A stretch of DNA of 64,000 bases from Prunus persica (GCF_000346465.2 NC_034012.1:14574373-14638372), one strand, 5' to 3'; positions 1-12,320 are shown, numbered from the stretch's first letter. Numbers and translations: made by a program. Notes: a model not told the origin generated them from the letters alone.

Positions 1-715
1 AAAACTCAAAATGCATACACTTAACAAATTTTTTGGTTAAAATAATTCAAGCATTGTTTCTGTTGAGCAAGTCTAATTATATTTATGGCTGATTAGCGTT
101 TACTATATGTTTTGAATATCTTTAAAGATAATAAAAAATAGCCAAATTTCATAATCCTATCCAATAAGGATGAGCGATTGAACCGGTGAATCGAGTTGGA
201 AAAAAAGAGAATGAAATTGCAAATACATATCATATTCAATTAGGTCTACCAATCGATTGATTGATGACAACATCAAAAGAACTCCGGCTTCAACAAATTT
301 TTTTAGCTCAAACTAACTTCGAATTGACCCTAAAATTAAAGCTACAGAATTCAAAGAAAGAAGTAGTTCATGCAAAAACTAAAATTTGACTCAAATAAAA
401 TTACTATATATGATGTAAGAGTGAGTGCTCGCCGGGCCCAAAAGAAAAAGTCTCAATATTAGTTTGGGCTCATAGTCTCGTCTTGTTTGTATTTCCTTGG
501 ATATCTGTTTTGTTTGACATCTTTAGCATTTCCCACATCTTTGGCATCCTATTGTGAGCATGCACATTATACTCCAATATACTTTTTTTTGCAATCGAAT
601 TGTAGTTAAAGAAAAAGTGAAGAGAAGAGAGCTAGGAACGATCATGAACTTCTGGGTCTAAAAAACGTCATGTTTGCATGGTGAGGTTAATCCTTGATAG
701 TGGCCGTTATGGCTT
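1..715. other. AT-rich flank, no gene seen
   Basis: I see no coding region, RNA gene or clear terminal repeat here. The sequence runs into the first LINE reading frame at 716. The 5' end of the LINE may lie inside this stretch, but I could not place it or find a target-site duplication. Confidence 0.5.
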
Positions 716-1450
716 GTGGTAAGTTCAAACGGGCTTAGTAGTGTCCATTTTCTCTTTCAGTATGAGAGACTTTGGTCCCACGTTGGTGAGATGGAGGAGT
801 TTGATACTTTTTCCAAGGAAGAGGTCGAAGATTGTTTGTCCATATGTTTTGAGGACAGACTGGATGAGAAGCCTGAAAACTGTATTGCTTTGGTTGGTTT
901 GCTAATTGCAGACCATGAACCACCCCAATCAACAATCAAAGAGGTTCTTCGTGTTGCTTGGAACAATATGGGGGCTGTAAAGGTTGTTAAAGCAAAGGCA
1001 AATGTCTATTCCATAACAGTAGGAGACGAGAAGGTTGCCCGGCGTCTAGTGGATGGGAACCCATGGTTTGTGAAGGGCCATACCTTCACCACCATGCTAT
1101 GGCCACTTTATCATTCCTTAGATGATATTGCAGTGGATAGGGCAATGTATTGGGTTCAAGTGCATGGTTTACCAAGGAATCTTTGTACTTCAAAGAATGC
1201 CAGGGTGCTAGGTGCGAGAGTTTGAGCGGTTATGGAAGTTGAAGACATTGATACGGTTGGATTTAGAGGGTTCATGAGAATAAGAGTGAACCTTGATGCA
1301 TCTAAACCTCTATCTCCTGGATTTACTATGCCGTGCCCGGATAAAGGGAAGTGTCTCATTAGACTGTGATATGAGGGTCTAAGGGACTTCTGTTACTCGT
1401 GGTAAGCTGGGCCATTCAAGGGGATGCCAAATAACTCATAACCCAAGACT
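716..1450 (+). pseudogene. LINE ORF1 remnant (DUF4283 + CCHC knuckle)
   Basis: The first 169 codons read as a DUF4283-type nucleic-acid-binding protein of plant LINEs. Visible landmarks are a repeated-acidic N-terminus, a GNPWF-like motif near residue 120 and a YWVQVHGLP motif near residue 143. The frame stops at 1225 (TGA). Beyond it, matching sequence continues as FMRIRVNLD and then a knuckle-like segment (FCYS then GKLGHSRGC) near 1390-1425 that needs a frame change. The protein would coat the element's RNA in an intact LINE. Here it is split by a stop and at least one frame shift. Confidence 0.75.
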
Positions 1451-2475
1451 TATAGCAGAAAACTTGCAACACAGAGATTGGTTGAGAACGGCTCCGGTCT
1501 CTAGAGCGTCGGCGTCCCTTTTTCCAGGAAAATCAGAGGAAAAAAGACTGGAATCTAGAGCCCAACTCGCCTGGAATGGACGGCTGCAATTTTCCTCCAG
1601 CGAGAAAGACGGCATCTCCGGAAATAATTGGGTTGAGCATAGTGGGACAAAGCTGAAAGTCAATGGAACAACTGTGGTTACAGGGGGCTCAACGACAATA
1701 CAAACAGCTGAAATGGAGGCAGGGGGTTCAGTGACAATATGGACATCTGCTACGTTTCAGTCTGTGGCTTTGCAACGTTGTACTGACAACAGTAATATGC
1801 CAAAACACAGAGCCACGCTTGATGACTACCGTGGGATGCGGGACCCTGAGTTTTAGCACTCGGGATTATAACGAGACTCTTACTATGGCTATGAATGGGC
1901 TTGCGAAGGATCGAGATTTGTGTGACCCAATGAGGGTTCCACCTTGGGCCCTAACTTCAGCAACTTGGGCCAATATTACTGCAAACATGGAGATTGGTGA
2001 GGAGTTCAACTCAGTGATAATGCATGGCGACTGGGCTAAACCCAATGTGTCATTTTAGCAAAATTCTGGAAATGGGCCTAGAATTGAAGAAGTTGAATCT
2101 GGTGTGCTTGATCAGGATGTGCAAGAAACTCAAAAACAGAGAAAAGGCAAGAAGATTTGTACTGAAGAAGAGGAGGGTTCAATCATACCTAATCCTCCTA
2201 AGAAAGCTCACCCTTCTGCTAGTCCAGGCCATGGATGCTCTCTACGATTGTCCGACAGAGGGGGAAGAGGGTGTAGAGGTAGGCAAAGAGGTGGTCGGAT
2301 CAATGTGAGCGAGTGGAATCAGAATTTGGAGCAAGACAAATAACAACCTTTGTGAATCGGTTGTCAGTCCTTCTTAAGAGCTGGAAGAGATGGAAAGAAA
2401 ACGTAAGGCTAATGGGGTGGAGGATACTGTCCCCCTCCAGGGTTGTGGTGGCTGGCCCAAATCAGCAGCAAGGGA

Positions 2476-5400
2476 ATCATGATACAACTTGCTTGGAACT
2501 GTCAAGGGTTGGGGAACCCCTTGACAGTTCTGTATTTGAAGGAACTGTTACGTTCCAAAAATCCCACGATTGTGTTTTTTATGGAAACTAAGCAAAACCA
2601 TCACCAGAATGTTTAGCTTTGTAGACAGTGTGGTTACCATAACGGAGTGACTGTGGATCCAATTGGTCTTGCTAGAGGTTTGAGTGTTTGGTGGAAGACG
2701 GATGTGGATGTTCAAATTAATGACACTTCCCGTTCTTGGATTGATGCTACGGTGAAAATAGAAAATGAGAAATTTCATTGCAGGTGCACGTGGTTTTATG
2801 GAACGCCCTACAGTGAAGAGAAATACCAATTTTGGGATGCTATGCTTCAATGGGACCAAATGGAGAATATGCCATGGAGTATTATGGGGGATTTCAATGA
2901 AATTTGTTGGCAATCTGAGAAAGAAAGTGGATCGGGTTGGAATCCGAGACGAAAACGTTACCTTGTGGATTTTGTGAACAAGTTGAATTTAGTAGATTTG
3001 GGGTTTATTGGTCAGCCCTTTACCTGGGATAAACATATTGGTGGGGAGATTTCAGTTCATGAAAGATTGGACAGAGGGCTTTGCAATATTTGTTGGGTAG
3101 CGGCTTGGCCTAGTTCGAATGTTTCCCATTGCCCAAGGATAGCCTCTGACCATTGCCCTATTTTGTTTGATAACAATCCCACTATGCCTAAAGGAAGAAA
3201 GCTTTTCCGTTTCGAATCTTAATGGGTTGAAGATGCTGATTGCCACAGGGTAGTTGACGAAGGGTGAAAGGCTATGATGGGAACTTCTGGTACAAGATAA
3301 TGGCTAATTAATCTTAAGGAGTGCTTTAGTTAAATGGAGTCGAAATCGACACCCCAATAACAAGGTGAAAATTGCAGAGATGTTAAATGAGCTTAATTTG
3401 AGGCAGGCAAATCAGGATACTGGGACCTTTTTGAATGAGAAAAATCGACTGATGTCGGAGTTGGAACAATTATGGAAGAATGAAGAGCTTTACTAGAAAC
3501 AACGATCAAGGGTGAGTTGGCTCAAAGCTGGAGATGCTAATACTCTTTTTTTCCATTTAACTACTATCTAGAGAAGGCAAAGGAACCGTATTTGGAAGAT
3601 TAAGAATGAGGCTGGAGTATGGATAGCAGGTGACAAAATGATACAAAATGAGTTTCAAAATTATTTTGTGAACTTGTTTAAGTCCAGTGGCCCTCGAAAT
3701 TGGAATGGTATCATGGACCATATCCCTCAGTTGGTTAATAACGATATGAATGGTGAGCTTATGCGTCCCTTTAGCTTGGAGGAAGTGAAAGATGCAATTT
3801 TCCAACTTTGGTCCCTTAAGGCACTTGGCCCAGATGACTTTCCTGATATATTCTACTATAAGTATTGGCTTTTTGTGCATGATATTATTTCTAGATCAAC
3901 TGAGGAGTTTTATACAGGGCAATCCCATATTCGTGACATAAGCAAAACTTTCATTGCGTTGATTCCTAAGGTGCTTGCTCCTGAGTCCACCTCTCAGTTT
4001 AGACCAATCAGTCTATGCAACACTTAGTACAAGATTTTGTCCAAGCTACTTGCCAACCAGTTAAAGTCTCTCATGCCTCACCTTGTTTCTGATTCCCAAA
4101 ATGCCTTCTTGGCAGACCGTCAGATTCATGGTAATGTGATTGTAGCTCATGAAACCTTTCATTATCTTAAGCTCAAGAGAGCAAGTCACAAGTATGAAGT
4201 GGGAATTAAAATTGACATGAACAAGGCTTATGATAAGGTGAAGTGGGATTTTCTTGAAGCCTTGTTACAAAAGCTTGGTTTCCAGAGAGGATGGATCAGA
4301 TTGGTTACGTTGTGTTTAGAACCGTATCTTTCTCTGTCTTAGTGAATGGCCAACTTGGTTCGTCCTTCTTGCCATCAAGAAGGTTCTTCCTTTTGGTATG
4401 CGAAGCGCTTTCATGTAATCTGACCAAGCTGGTGCAAGATGGTGTCATTAACGGTATCCGAGTATCTAGGTGAGCTCCAATTCTGTCTCATCTCTTCTTT
4501 GCAGATGATTCACTATTTTTTGTTAAAGCTGAGGAAGAAAACTGCTCTAGATTAAAGGGTCTACTAGATGATTACTGTCTCGCATCTGGTCAGTTAATTA
4601 ATTATGAGAAATCTAGTCTTATGTTCAGTGCTAACACTCCTGAGGATGTCAAGGCGAATATAAGCTCAATTATGGGTATTAGAGGGATTGATAACTCTGG
4701 TATTTATTTGGGCATTCCAATGACTTGGGGACGGTCTAAGAAAGTTGCGTTAGCCTATATCCGCGAGCGTATGGCGAAGAAGATAATGGGGGTGGAAACA
4801 AGGCACATTATCAATGGTGGGAAATGAAGTTTTGATCAAGGCCATTGCCACTGCTGTCCTAGCTTATCTTATGATGTGTTTTAAATTCCCCAAGGTGGTG
4901 TGCAATGAGATCAATAATGATATTGCGAAATTCTGGTGGGGAAAATCAAAAGGCGGCAACGACATACACTGGAAATCTTAGAAGGCTTTGTGTTTGGCGA
5001 AAGGAGAATGGGGGTCTTGGCTTTAGAGACCTTGCGGAATTTAATCTGGCTCTACTTGCCAAATAGAGTTGGAGAATCATCTCTACTCCTAATGCATTAT
5101 GGGTTCGAATTCTGAAAGCGAGGTACAATCCTGATTGTGAGTTTAAGGATGCTGTTTTGGGTCATAGACCATCTTGGCTCTGGACGAGTATTTTAGAGGG
5201 AAGAGATGCTTTAATAGGCAGGGCCAGAGTTCATATCATGAATGGTGCAGATATAAATATTTGGGGTGACAATTGGATTCCTGATAATGGCCTTTGTTGA
5301 TGCTCAAAATGGCACGATCAATATTGAGTCCAACTTAGTGATGAGATGTGCGGGGTCTTCAGCAGGGAAGAGGGCTGAGGCCCTTGGTGAAATAGGTTGG

Positions 5401-6220
5401 TGGGAGACCTGCAGAAGATAAAGTGGGAGAAGCAATCGTTAAGCTTCGGACACCGGTGTGGTGCCGGCCAAAAGCTCTCCGATGCCTAAGTCAGTTACAA
5501 GTAGTAATTCTGACAGAGTAATAGTAAAAGTGAGAGAGTAGTTACCCTTTTTACTTGGGTACTGTTCCCTATTTATAGGGAGGTGAGAGTAGGAGGTTTG
5601 CACAAAGTTCCAATGTGGGACTTTGTGCAAGTCGTCGTGGTGGCGACACGTGTCCTGGAGATTAGGTTTGACAGTTGGGAGCTTCGGCAGGTGTCTGGCA
5701 CCTCAGAAGTATGTCTTCCTTCGGCAGGGGAGAAGACGTGGCTGCCTTGGTGCTAGTCGCTTTGATGCTGAGTCTGCTCGGTTCACTATGTGTAAACATC
5801 CTTATTACACCAATCACTCACGTCCCTCCTAATGCTCCACAAATGGTTTCAGATATTATCAATCTGCAGAATCGAACTTAGAGTTTGGATAGGGTGGGTA
5901 GTTATCTGAGTTGGGAAAGCAGATTCTTGCCATCCCCATCGGTCCTTTGGGTCAGCGGGATAAGCTTGTTTGGCCCTGGACTTCGAACGGTCTATATTCA
6001 GTAAAATCTGAATATCACTGTTTGCAGTTGGCTCACCATTACTTAGCATCTGGGAGTTCGCATTCTTCTTATTTCATCTCAAATCGAATATGGAAAGCTG
6101 TTTGGAGTGTTCGCACCCTTCCTAAGATACGTATGTTCTTATGGAGATGTATGTCTAACACTATTCCAACGTGACTTAATTTATTTAAGAGGAAAATTAC
6201 TGCCTCCCCTATATTAATGG
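2476..6220 (+). pseudogene. LINE ORF2 remnant: endonuclease-RT-zf-RVT
   Basis: The endonuclease portion begins near 2476 (WNCQG-like start) and shows METK, GDFNEI (about 2890) and SDHCPI (about 3147), the APE-type catalytic landmarks. The RT portion shows the FRPISLCN motif (about 4000), then KIDMNKAYDKV (about 4210) and the catalytic FADD motif at about 4497-4511. The C-terminal part shows the VWPWTSNGLYSVKS and FLWRC signatures of zf-RVT. Stops occur near 2623, 3220, 4026, 4342, 4473 and 4827, with frame changes between pieces, so no polyprotein can be made. In an intact L1 this protein nicks the target and copies the RNA. Confidence 0.85.
5425..5815. repeat. LTR-like repeat piece inside the LINE (copy 1)
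   Basis: About 390 bp starting at AGAAGCAATCGTTAAGC closely matches 47838-48205 in the Copia region. Shared landmarks are GGACACCGGTGTGGTGCC, CTATTTATAGGGA (TATA-like), GGGACTTTGTGCAAGT, GACACGTGTC and CTTCGGCAGG. It separates the RT half of the LINE from its zf-RVT half, so it arrived after the LINE. The features suggest part of a Gypsy-type LTR, but neither TG..CA ends nor a target duplication could be fixed. Confidence 0.7.
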
Positions 6221-6240
6221 TTGACCCAAAAAAAAAAAAA

Positions 6241-9200
6241 GTGAGAAAAAGCTAAGCCATGCACCCAAAATGTGCTTCAATTATTTTACTGTTTCCTCTT
6301 CCATTTTTATCTTTTTTTTAGGAAATGAGCGATATCATACTAAACTCACACAAACAACGAATGCTAAGACACAAACCCACGACCCTTTTTTTCCTTCCTT
6401 TAATTGCCATGAAGAAGAAGAGGGGCCTCCAAACTTTTCTTGCTTTCTCTAATATAAATTAGGTGAAAACTGCCTTCAATTCAATTGCTTACCTTTTCAA
6501 TTATGGCTTAATTGTCAGAAAATGGCCCTACTCACTAATACTATAAAGACATAGTGAAAAGGAGAGATGATAGTTACCTTACCATTTACGATCCTCCTTT
6601 GTTTTTTATCTGGTCGTCAATTACGTACATCATGCTTCAACATCCTCATTATAGTACTGAGTACTAAATAGAGAGTTATTATTCAGTCTGCCAAATACTG
6701 CAATACATATAAATTTTAGGGTTTATCTTCCCATGTGCCTCTGTGCACAACTGGTAGAAATTATTGAGGGCTAGCTGGTCCACTCATGGCCAAAGGCCAA
6801 ACACTAAAATTGCTGTTATTCTTGCTGTTTAAGAATCTAAACCCAAAAGAAGACTTGTCAAAAAAATGAGGAATTCGCTTTTGGCATTTGGGGCCTTTTC
6901 TTTGCTCAGGAAAACAACAAAGAGATTAGGATTTTTTTTGTTTTAAATGAAACACTGCTTTTGGACCACCATCTTTGCCAATAATATCAATGCGTGGGGC
7001 AATAACAACAGAATCCACTTCCTAGAGAAAGTTTCAATCGAAGGAGGACCTCATATTTAGCTGGAAAATTTCCTTGCGCGTTTGGATGGAGAAAGTAATT
7101 TTAGAATTTGGGCAATAGTTAAAGCTTTTAAATTGACAATACACTAATTTCTTTGTTTGGATTCATTAACAAAAAATATTTTAAATTATATGTGGAAAGA
7201 AACTTGGAATTTAGAGCTCATGCATTCCAACTAAATAGTTATTTAGAATTAAAATAAATAAATAAATAAATAAATCATGTACCACCTCTTTGCCACTGCT
7301 CCAACTACCATCTCCACAGCTCCAACTACCATCTCCACAATCTTCCCATGACCGTCATTGTCATCTCTATTACCTTGTTTGGATGCATTAACAAAGAAAT
7401 TTTGACATTTTATATTGAAAAAACAATTTGGAATTTGGAGCCCATAAATTCCAACTTTAAATGTCATCTTGTTGATGTATAAAAATGAATTCAACTCAAG
7501 TGAGATATCTTCGGCCTTAAGTGTCCTTCGTACAGTGAGGTTTAACGTGTAAGGTGTAAATCGTTAAGAGTAATGATACCGACTGCAAGTTAAGGCTCTT
7601 TTCCATTCGGCTAGACCACATTAACCATCAAACATAATTATCTGCATATAATAAAAGAACAAAAAATCACATAAAAATTAGGTCTAATGATAAATGCCAA
7701 TGATGATGATATCTACGTCCGAAGGAAGGAAGGTTTGCCAACAACACAAACATTCACAACCTCAATGTCCCTTTCCTTTGATTAATTCTACTCCTCCTCC
7801 TGCTGCACTGCTGGCCTCCTCTGTACGCGGCTTCTAGCGTGCTTCCACTAATATCAAATTTTCTACCAACCACAAACCAAAATTATATCCATAATTAAAA
7901 CTAGTTTGGCCCACAATTTTAATTGCAAAAACAAATCTTATAAATCAATTTGATGAAATCAGAGCCGTGGGATTAATTGTTTATTTCCCTTTCCATGTGC
8001 TGCCATATGCATCTTTGTAGATAGTATATTCATAGTAATTAGGGTTTAAATTTCTATTTTATTAAACAAAAAGGCCATTATTATTTATATATATATAAAA
8101 TGAGGCTAAAATCTCTGTTCTTGTCGTACTATTTGACTTTGGCTTCTTGTAAAAATTATTATTATAAGATCGGTTAGGTAAGGGTATAAAATACTAAATT
8201 GTGCAATGCAATAGGACCATGAAGAGTTTTTTTTTGTTTTTTTTTGGAAGCCAATGGGGAAGACGTTCGAATTCTGATCTTACTATTTGTCATCTTGATG
8301 GATATTTTACATTTGAATATGTATGAATTGTTGATGTAGAAAGGAATTGTTGGACATTAATGCACGTCACCTTCAGGTGATTGCTAATAAAGCCTTTTTT
8401 TAAAAAAAAAAAATCTAGACATAAATGAATTTTTTTATTTTATACAAGCGATATTGAAAAGAGGGAATTCGAATACATGACATCGGGAGTGTATGATTAC
8501 CCTTTCTTAGTGAAGTTCTTTTTATTTTAAAAAAAAAAAAAAAAAGTAATAAAGCTCGTTAGGGTCCCATGTCCGTTGGAAAGGAAAAATATTTTACACG
8601 ATGAAAGGAAAATGAATACCTAGTTAGGGTCCCATCTTTCATACAATTGTTTTGAACTTTTGGATACAAACTCGCAGCATGAACCCATTTCCTCTAAATA
8701 AAGCTCGTTGTTTTATTTATAAAGAAAGACTTTGATTTGAGGTGACAAATTGGAAAGAAAGTATCTCTTTTCACTTTCCATTCAATTTACACCAAAGCAT
8801 GATCTCTTTATGGCCTTTCATCCCTCCTCCTCACTACCACTTTGTATACTGTGATTGTATGTTATTTTTATGTTTCGGATATGTTCGCTAAATTGCATGT
8901 TGATAACAACAAATGATTTGTAGCTCAAGTGATTAAAAACAATCTACCAATGCACCTGAGATTCTATGTTCAAAAGCTACTTTAGGTTTATTTATAGTCT
9001 ACTAGGTCTTGCTGTCGACTTGTCGACTCTTTAGCTGGATCATTCGTGATACAGCCAGCTAATCATAAGGGGCATTAGTAAAAAAAATATTTAAAATTTA
9101 AAATGAAAAAGAGAGTTTGCATTTGTGAATAATGTGAACTGATTTTAGGATGGTTTGTCGGCCGCAGAAGACTTATTTTGGGAAGGTTCTGCAATACAAA

Positions 9201-10325
9201 CTCATTTCTTGTCTTGTAACTCATTTGCTGTTATGTTTTTTCAGTCCAGTTGTCATTTAATAAGATTTTGTTTAAATTATCCTCAAAGAAAATTACTTAT
9301 AAAACGAGTGAATATTTTGTTTGGTGTTTGAAACCATGGTCATGCTATATAGCCAAACTTAGGTTAGTCAACTTACAACTATCGTTTAAATATGTTAAAG
9401 ATATGTATTAAATCAGCACGTTAGCTGCCGATCATTCTTAGAGAGGACGAGTTCGTATGAGTCATACAACTTGTGCGTTTTGTGTGTAAAAGTTGTAATA
9501 AAAATCTTAAAATTTTGTCACTGATCGTTTTTCCATTAAAGTATTTGGATGAGTTTATATCGTTCTTGTTCTACGTCTCGCAATCACATCGCGTTTTTTT
9601 AATGAAATTATTAAGAAAATGACAATAATTTTAGATCAAATTACATTTTTGGTCCTCTAGTGTTTTTCACCTTAGATCCCGTTATTTTAAATTTCGGTAT
9701 TTTTAGTCATGTAATTTTATTTTTTTATTTTCTAGTTTCTTTTTATAACCCATTTTAATATAAAGAAGCGCAAAGCATAAAGACAACTTCGAAAAGACAA
9801 ATGGCAATAGCTCTGATCCCAGGCTAAACTGACTCTATATTAAAAAAAAAAAAAAAAAAAAAAGAAGAAGAAAATTCTAAAATAAAGTTGTAACATGCAA
9901 AATCTATCTCCACCCACCCCAAGTTGTGTTGCTCTGGCTTGCAAACGGGCTCCGTTGTGCGTCCCCACCTTGAACGTGACCATGTTGCGCGTTCCGTTCC
10001 GCTGACCTCATGGTTTGTAACCGAATGATTGGGCGCCACGTGGACTTTGCCAGAGTGGTGATGCCTAAGTTGTGGGCCCCCCCACTCTAGCTGTCTCCAA
10101 TCAGCGGATGATCAAATTGGTGCGCCTACCGAACTGGCTTGGGCTGCTTGCTCGAGCCGCGACGCAGCTCTGTTGACCAGTTGATTGAGGTGTCATTTTA
10201 TTGTTGTAGAAATGGTTTTGATCTGCTGAGGGAGGTGTCATTTTATTGTTGTAGGGGCTCATGACGAAACATGTAGGCCCTCCCACTCTGGATCCTTTTC
10301 TCTGCTCTAAACTAAAACAGCTCCA
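6241..10325. other. Gene-free spacer
   Basis: No gene with a plausible domain or exon structure was seen on either strand. The stretch is AT-rich with poly-A/T runs (for example 8521-8545 and 9841-9862) and an AAAT run at 7252-7275. A loosely repeated segment occurs at 7135-7240 and 7375-7470, both built around TTTGGAT.CATTAACAAA. A 22-base phrase (GAGGTGTCATTTTATTGTTGTA) occurs twice, near 10187 and 10231. Confidence 0.6.
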
Positions 10326-10339
10326 CTCAAAATGGAGTT

Positions 10340-10505
10340 TGTTGTAAATATATATATAGTGGAGCCCACCTCCATTAGAAGATGCTTGCCTATAAATAAG
10401 GCATCCCCTCTTACTTGTAATACATAGATATCAGAATGAGAAATCAGTTTCTATGCTCTCTCTATATCTCAATTCCCTCTCTCTAATTCCTCTAGATTTA
10501 TAACA
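10340..10505 (+). repeat. 5' LTR (166 bp)
   Basis: Starts TGTTGTAAATATATA and ends TTATAACA. It contains a TATA-like CCTATAAATAAGG near 10389. It is nearly identical to 17046-17211. Confidence 0.93.
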
Positions 10506-10523
10506 CGTTATCAGCACGATTCT
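10506..10523 (+). other. Probable primer-binding region
   Basis: CGTTATCAGCACGATT follows the 5' LTR directly, where a retrotransposon's tRNA primer site lies. The phrase ACACGTTATCAGCACGA is familiar from other plant Copia elements. The matching tRNA was not identified. Confidence 0.55.
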
Positions 10524-10584
10524 CTAACCAGCTGAGTTCTCTGATGAAACCCAGTCAGATAAACCAACACACGCAGAGAGAAAC

Positions 10585-10690
10585 AGAGAGAGGAAAAATG
10601 CTAGATCCGAGAAATGATCTGCTACCTTCACCTTCATCCCCCACCAACTCCTCCATTTCTTCTACCGATCTCGACACCGAGCCAACAGCG
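10585..10690 (+). pseudogene. Possible captured 5' end of an unidentified gene
   Basis: A purine-rich leader is followed at 10598 by ATG and a Ser/Pro-rich reading (LLPSPSSPTNSSISSTDLD). It resembles the start of a normal plant cDNA and then runs into unrelated sequence next to the HMA fragment. I do not recognise the family with confidence. It may be a fourth captured fragment, or chance. Confidence 0.35.
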
Positions 10691-10715
10691 CCGAGACCCC
10701 CAAGCCAACAACAAC

Positions 10716-10885
10716 CTTCTGGTCCTTTAGATCTGCTGCTATTGAATCAATCCCAAATATATCAGCGGCAGCTTCAATGGCTTTCTGCTTTGTTTTGTCA
10801 TCAGTCATCGTCATGACCTTGAGGACCACCTTCTGCTGAGCCATATTTTTCTAAGAGCGAGAATGTAAGAACACAAATAAAAAGG
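10716..10885 (-). pseudogene. Captured fragment: HMA metal-binding protein, 5' UTR plus first ~43 codons
   Basis: On the minus strand, ATG at 10844 opens a frame beginning MAQQKVVLKVMTMTDDKTKQ and continuing through AIEAAADIFG and IDSIAADLKDQK. That is the start of plant heavy-metal-associated (HMA) isoprenylated-type proteins. The match ends at about 10716, after which the frame reads unrelated residues to a stop. A normal-looking leader (10845-10885) is included, so the capture covers untranslated mRNA sequence. The CxxC of classic HMA domains is absent, as in many members of this plant subgroup. It lies antisense to the retroelement and is not expected to make a functional protein. Confidence 0.75.
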
Positions 10886-11041
10886 CGAGAGAGAGTCTGC
10901 TGGTCACAGAGTCACAGACTTGGACCTTGCAGCTTCAGGGATCAACATGAAAGCCATACAATTGCGGAACCAAGAGTATGGCTCTTGCCTCTGTATGGCT
11001 CCCGGTGCTGGTACAAGATCAAGCCAAGGCTAGAGTCTGCT

Positions 11042-11311
11042 GGTCACATCAGCACACTTCTCGATGTCATGGGGTCCATCAACCAAGATCTCTGGCTCAA
11101 CGATGGGGACTAGGCCATTCTCCTGGCAAACGATAGCATACCGAGCCAAGCCATTAGCGTTTTCGTTTATGGACAGCTGAGATGGCTCATTGGGACCAAT
11201 CTTGAGGACAGCACGCCATTTTGCGAACCTGGCACCAGCTTCATAGTACTTTTGGCAACGCTGGGCTAGCCCATCTAGACCTTGGGTTGTGGTCTCACCA
11301 TTGGTTCCGGC
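11042..11311 (-). pseudogene. Captured fragment: class I fructose-bisphosphate aldolase (~90 codons)
   Basis: The minus strand reads [15 protein letters not shown], then [20 protein letters not shown], then [11 protein letters not shown] and [10 protein letters not shown], an almost unmodified stretch of plant class I aldolase. The AKWRAV lysine and the VEPEI glutamates, part of the active site, are present. The downstream Schiff-base lysine region (LLKPNM) and both ends of the enzyme are missing. The piece is continuous, without intron sequence, and breaks abruptly at both ends into unrelated sequence. The functional gene makes the glycolytic/Calvin-cycle enzyme. This copy is a dead passenger in the retrotransposon. 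Confidence 0.88.
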
Positions 11312-11403
11312 AAAGTGCTTGAACAACGACGGGGGTGAGAAGAAGGAGGACGGCTCCATCGCATTTGGACTTTCTCTTGTTCATCCGGTGAGGTCAGCCA
11401 TAG

Positions 11404-11523
11404 CCTGGGTTTCAGTGAGGAAGGTGTGCACTCTGGAGATTTTCTCTCCCAAGAGGATCGAGGCTCTCAGACCCATTAGGGAAGATGAGGTCACTGCCAT
11501 GGTTAAGTCCATTTTCAAGCACT
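11404..11523 (+). pseudogene. Captured fragment: CYP98A-type cytochrome P450 (~40 codons)
   Basis: The plus strand reads [20 protein letters not shown] followed by [19 protein letters not shown]. This matches the region after the early helices of CYP98A, the p-coumaroyl ester 3'-hydroxylases of phenylpropanoid synthesis. The fragment has no haem-binding or I-helix part and is flanked on both sides by unrelated text. It is sense relative to the element, unlike the aldolase and HMA pieces, so the fragments were joined from different sources. Subfamily assignment is from memory. Confidence 0.75.
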
Positions 11524-11832
11524 GTCACTTTCTTTATTCTCAGTGCTCAACAAAAGGAATATCACGCAGCAATGATGAAAGCAAAAGGAGATCCAATAGC
11601 AAATCCACCGAAAGAAAGAAAAATAAACAATAATAAATTTTTTTTTTTATGCTTTCTATTACTTTATTATTCCTCTACAGTATTTAATAAACCAATTGGT
11701 GCAGGTGTGCAGATTACAGGTGGAAAGCATTTGATTTGAGAGACAAGCATGATGCCTTCCACAAACGATAATAATATTATCTGCTATACTATTTGATCGT
11801 GGTGTTGATGAGAACCCACCAATAATTGCCTT

Positions 11833-12320
11833 TACTTTACCGCAAATTTACTTTTACTTAAAGTAATATAATATATTATATTTACTGTATGGTGTAGGTT
11901 TATTACCCATACAACAGTATTTATTTAAAAGGGTGGTGCGGGTTTATCGTCCACGCCTTTACTTTTATTTAAATGTATGGAGCAGAATTAGTGCCCATAC
12001 AAGCACAATTTACTTTACCGCACATTTAATTTTATTTAAAGTATGGTGCGGGATTAACGTCCATACAGCAAGCAATTTAATTTATGAATTTACTTTACCG
12101 CACATTTAATTTTATTTTAAGTATGGTGCGGGATTAACGTCCATACAACAAGCAATTTAATTTATGAATTTAATTTACCGCACATTTAATTTTATTTAAA
12201 GTATGGTGCGGGATTAACGTCCATACAGCAAGTAATTTAATTTATGAATTTATTTTACCGCACATTTACATTTATTTAAAGTATGGTGTGGGTTTATCGT
12301 CCATACCAGTAATTTATTTA
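11833..12320. repeat. 80-bp tandem repeat array with diverged edge copies
   Basis: The phrase TTTACCGCACATTTA recurs with spacing of exactly 80 bp (ACCG at 12017, 12097, 12177 and 12257). Each unit also carries TATGGTGCGGGATTAACGTC and CCATACA. More diverged copies extend left to about 11833. It lies in the leader of the retroelement. About ten looser phrases of the type CTTGAAGTTCCTTGA follow to about 13000. Confidence 0.85.

Larger units (their letters stand above)
716..6240 (+). mobile_element. Decayed L1-type LINE (non-LTR retrotransposon)
   Basis: A plus-strand series of broken reading frames follows the plant L1 order: a DUF4283/zinc-knuckle ORF1 (716-1450), then ORF2 with an endonuclease (about 2476-3222), reverse transcriptase (about 3638-4820) and a zf-RVT-like C-terminal domain (about 5911-6220). 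Many stops and frame changes make it non-functional. The coding match stops inside the zf-RVT domain and is followed by a 13-base A run at about 6228-6240, so the 3' end is truncated or was internally primed. A foreign repeat interrupts it at about 5425-5815. No target-site duplication was found. Confidence 0.85.

Noticed and set aside
11030..11359. A functional aldolase gene on the minus strand
   Set aside because: Only about 90 internal codons are present, the Schiff-base lysine region is missing, both ends break into unrelated text, and it lies between LTRs.
11289..11633. The 114-codon plus-strand frame as a P450 gene
   Set aside because: Only about 40 codons match a P450, with no haem-binding motif. 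The rest is junction sequence.
12014..12320. A CRISPR-like array from the 80-bp regular repeats
   Set aside because: The whole unit repeats with no unique spacers, and the setting is a plant retrotransposon leader.
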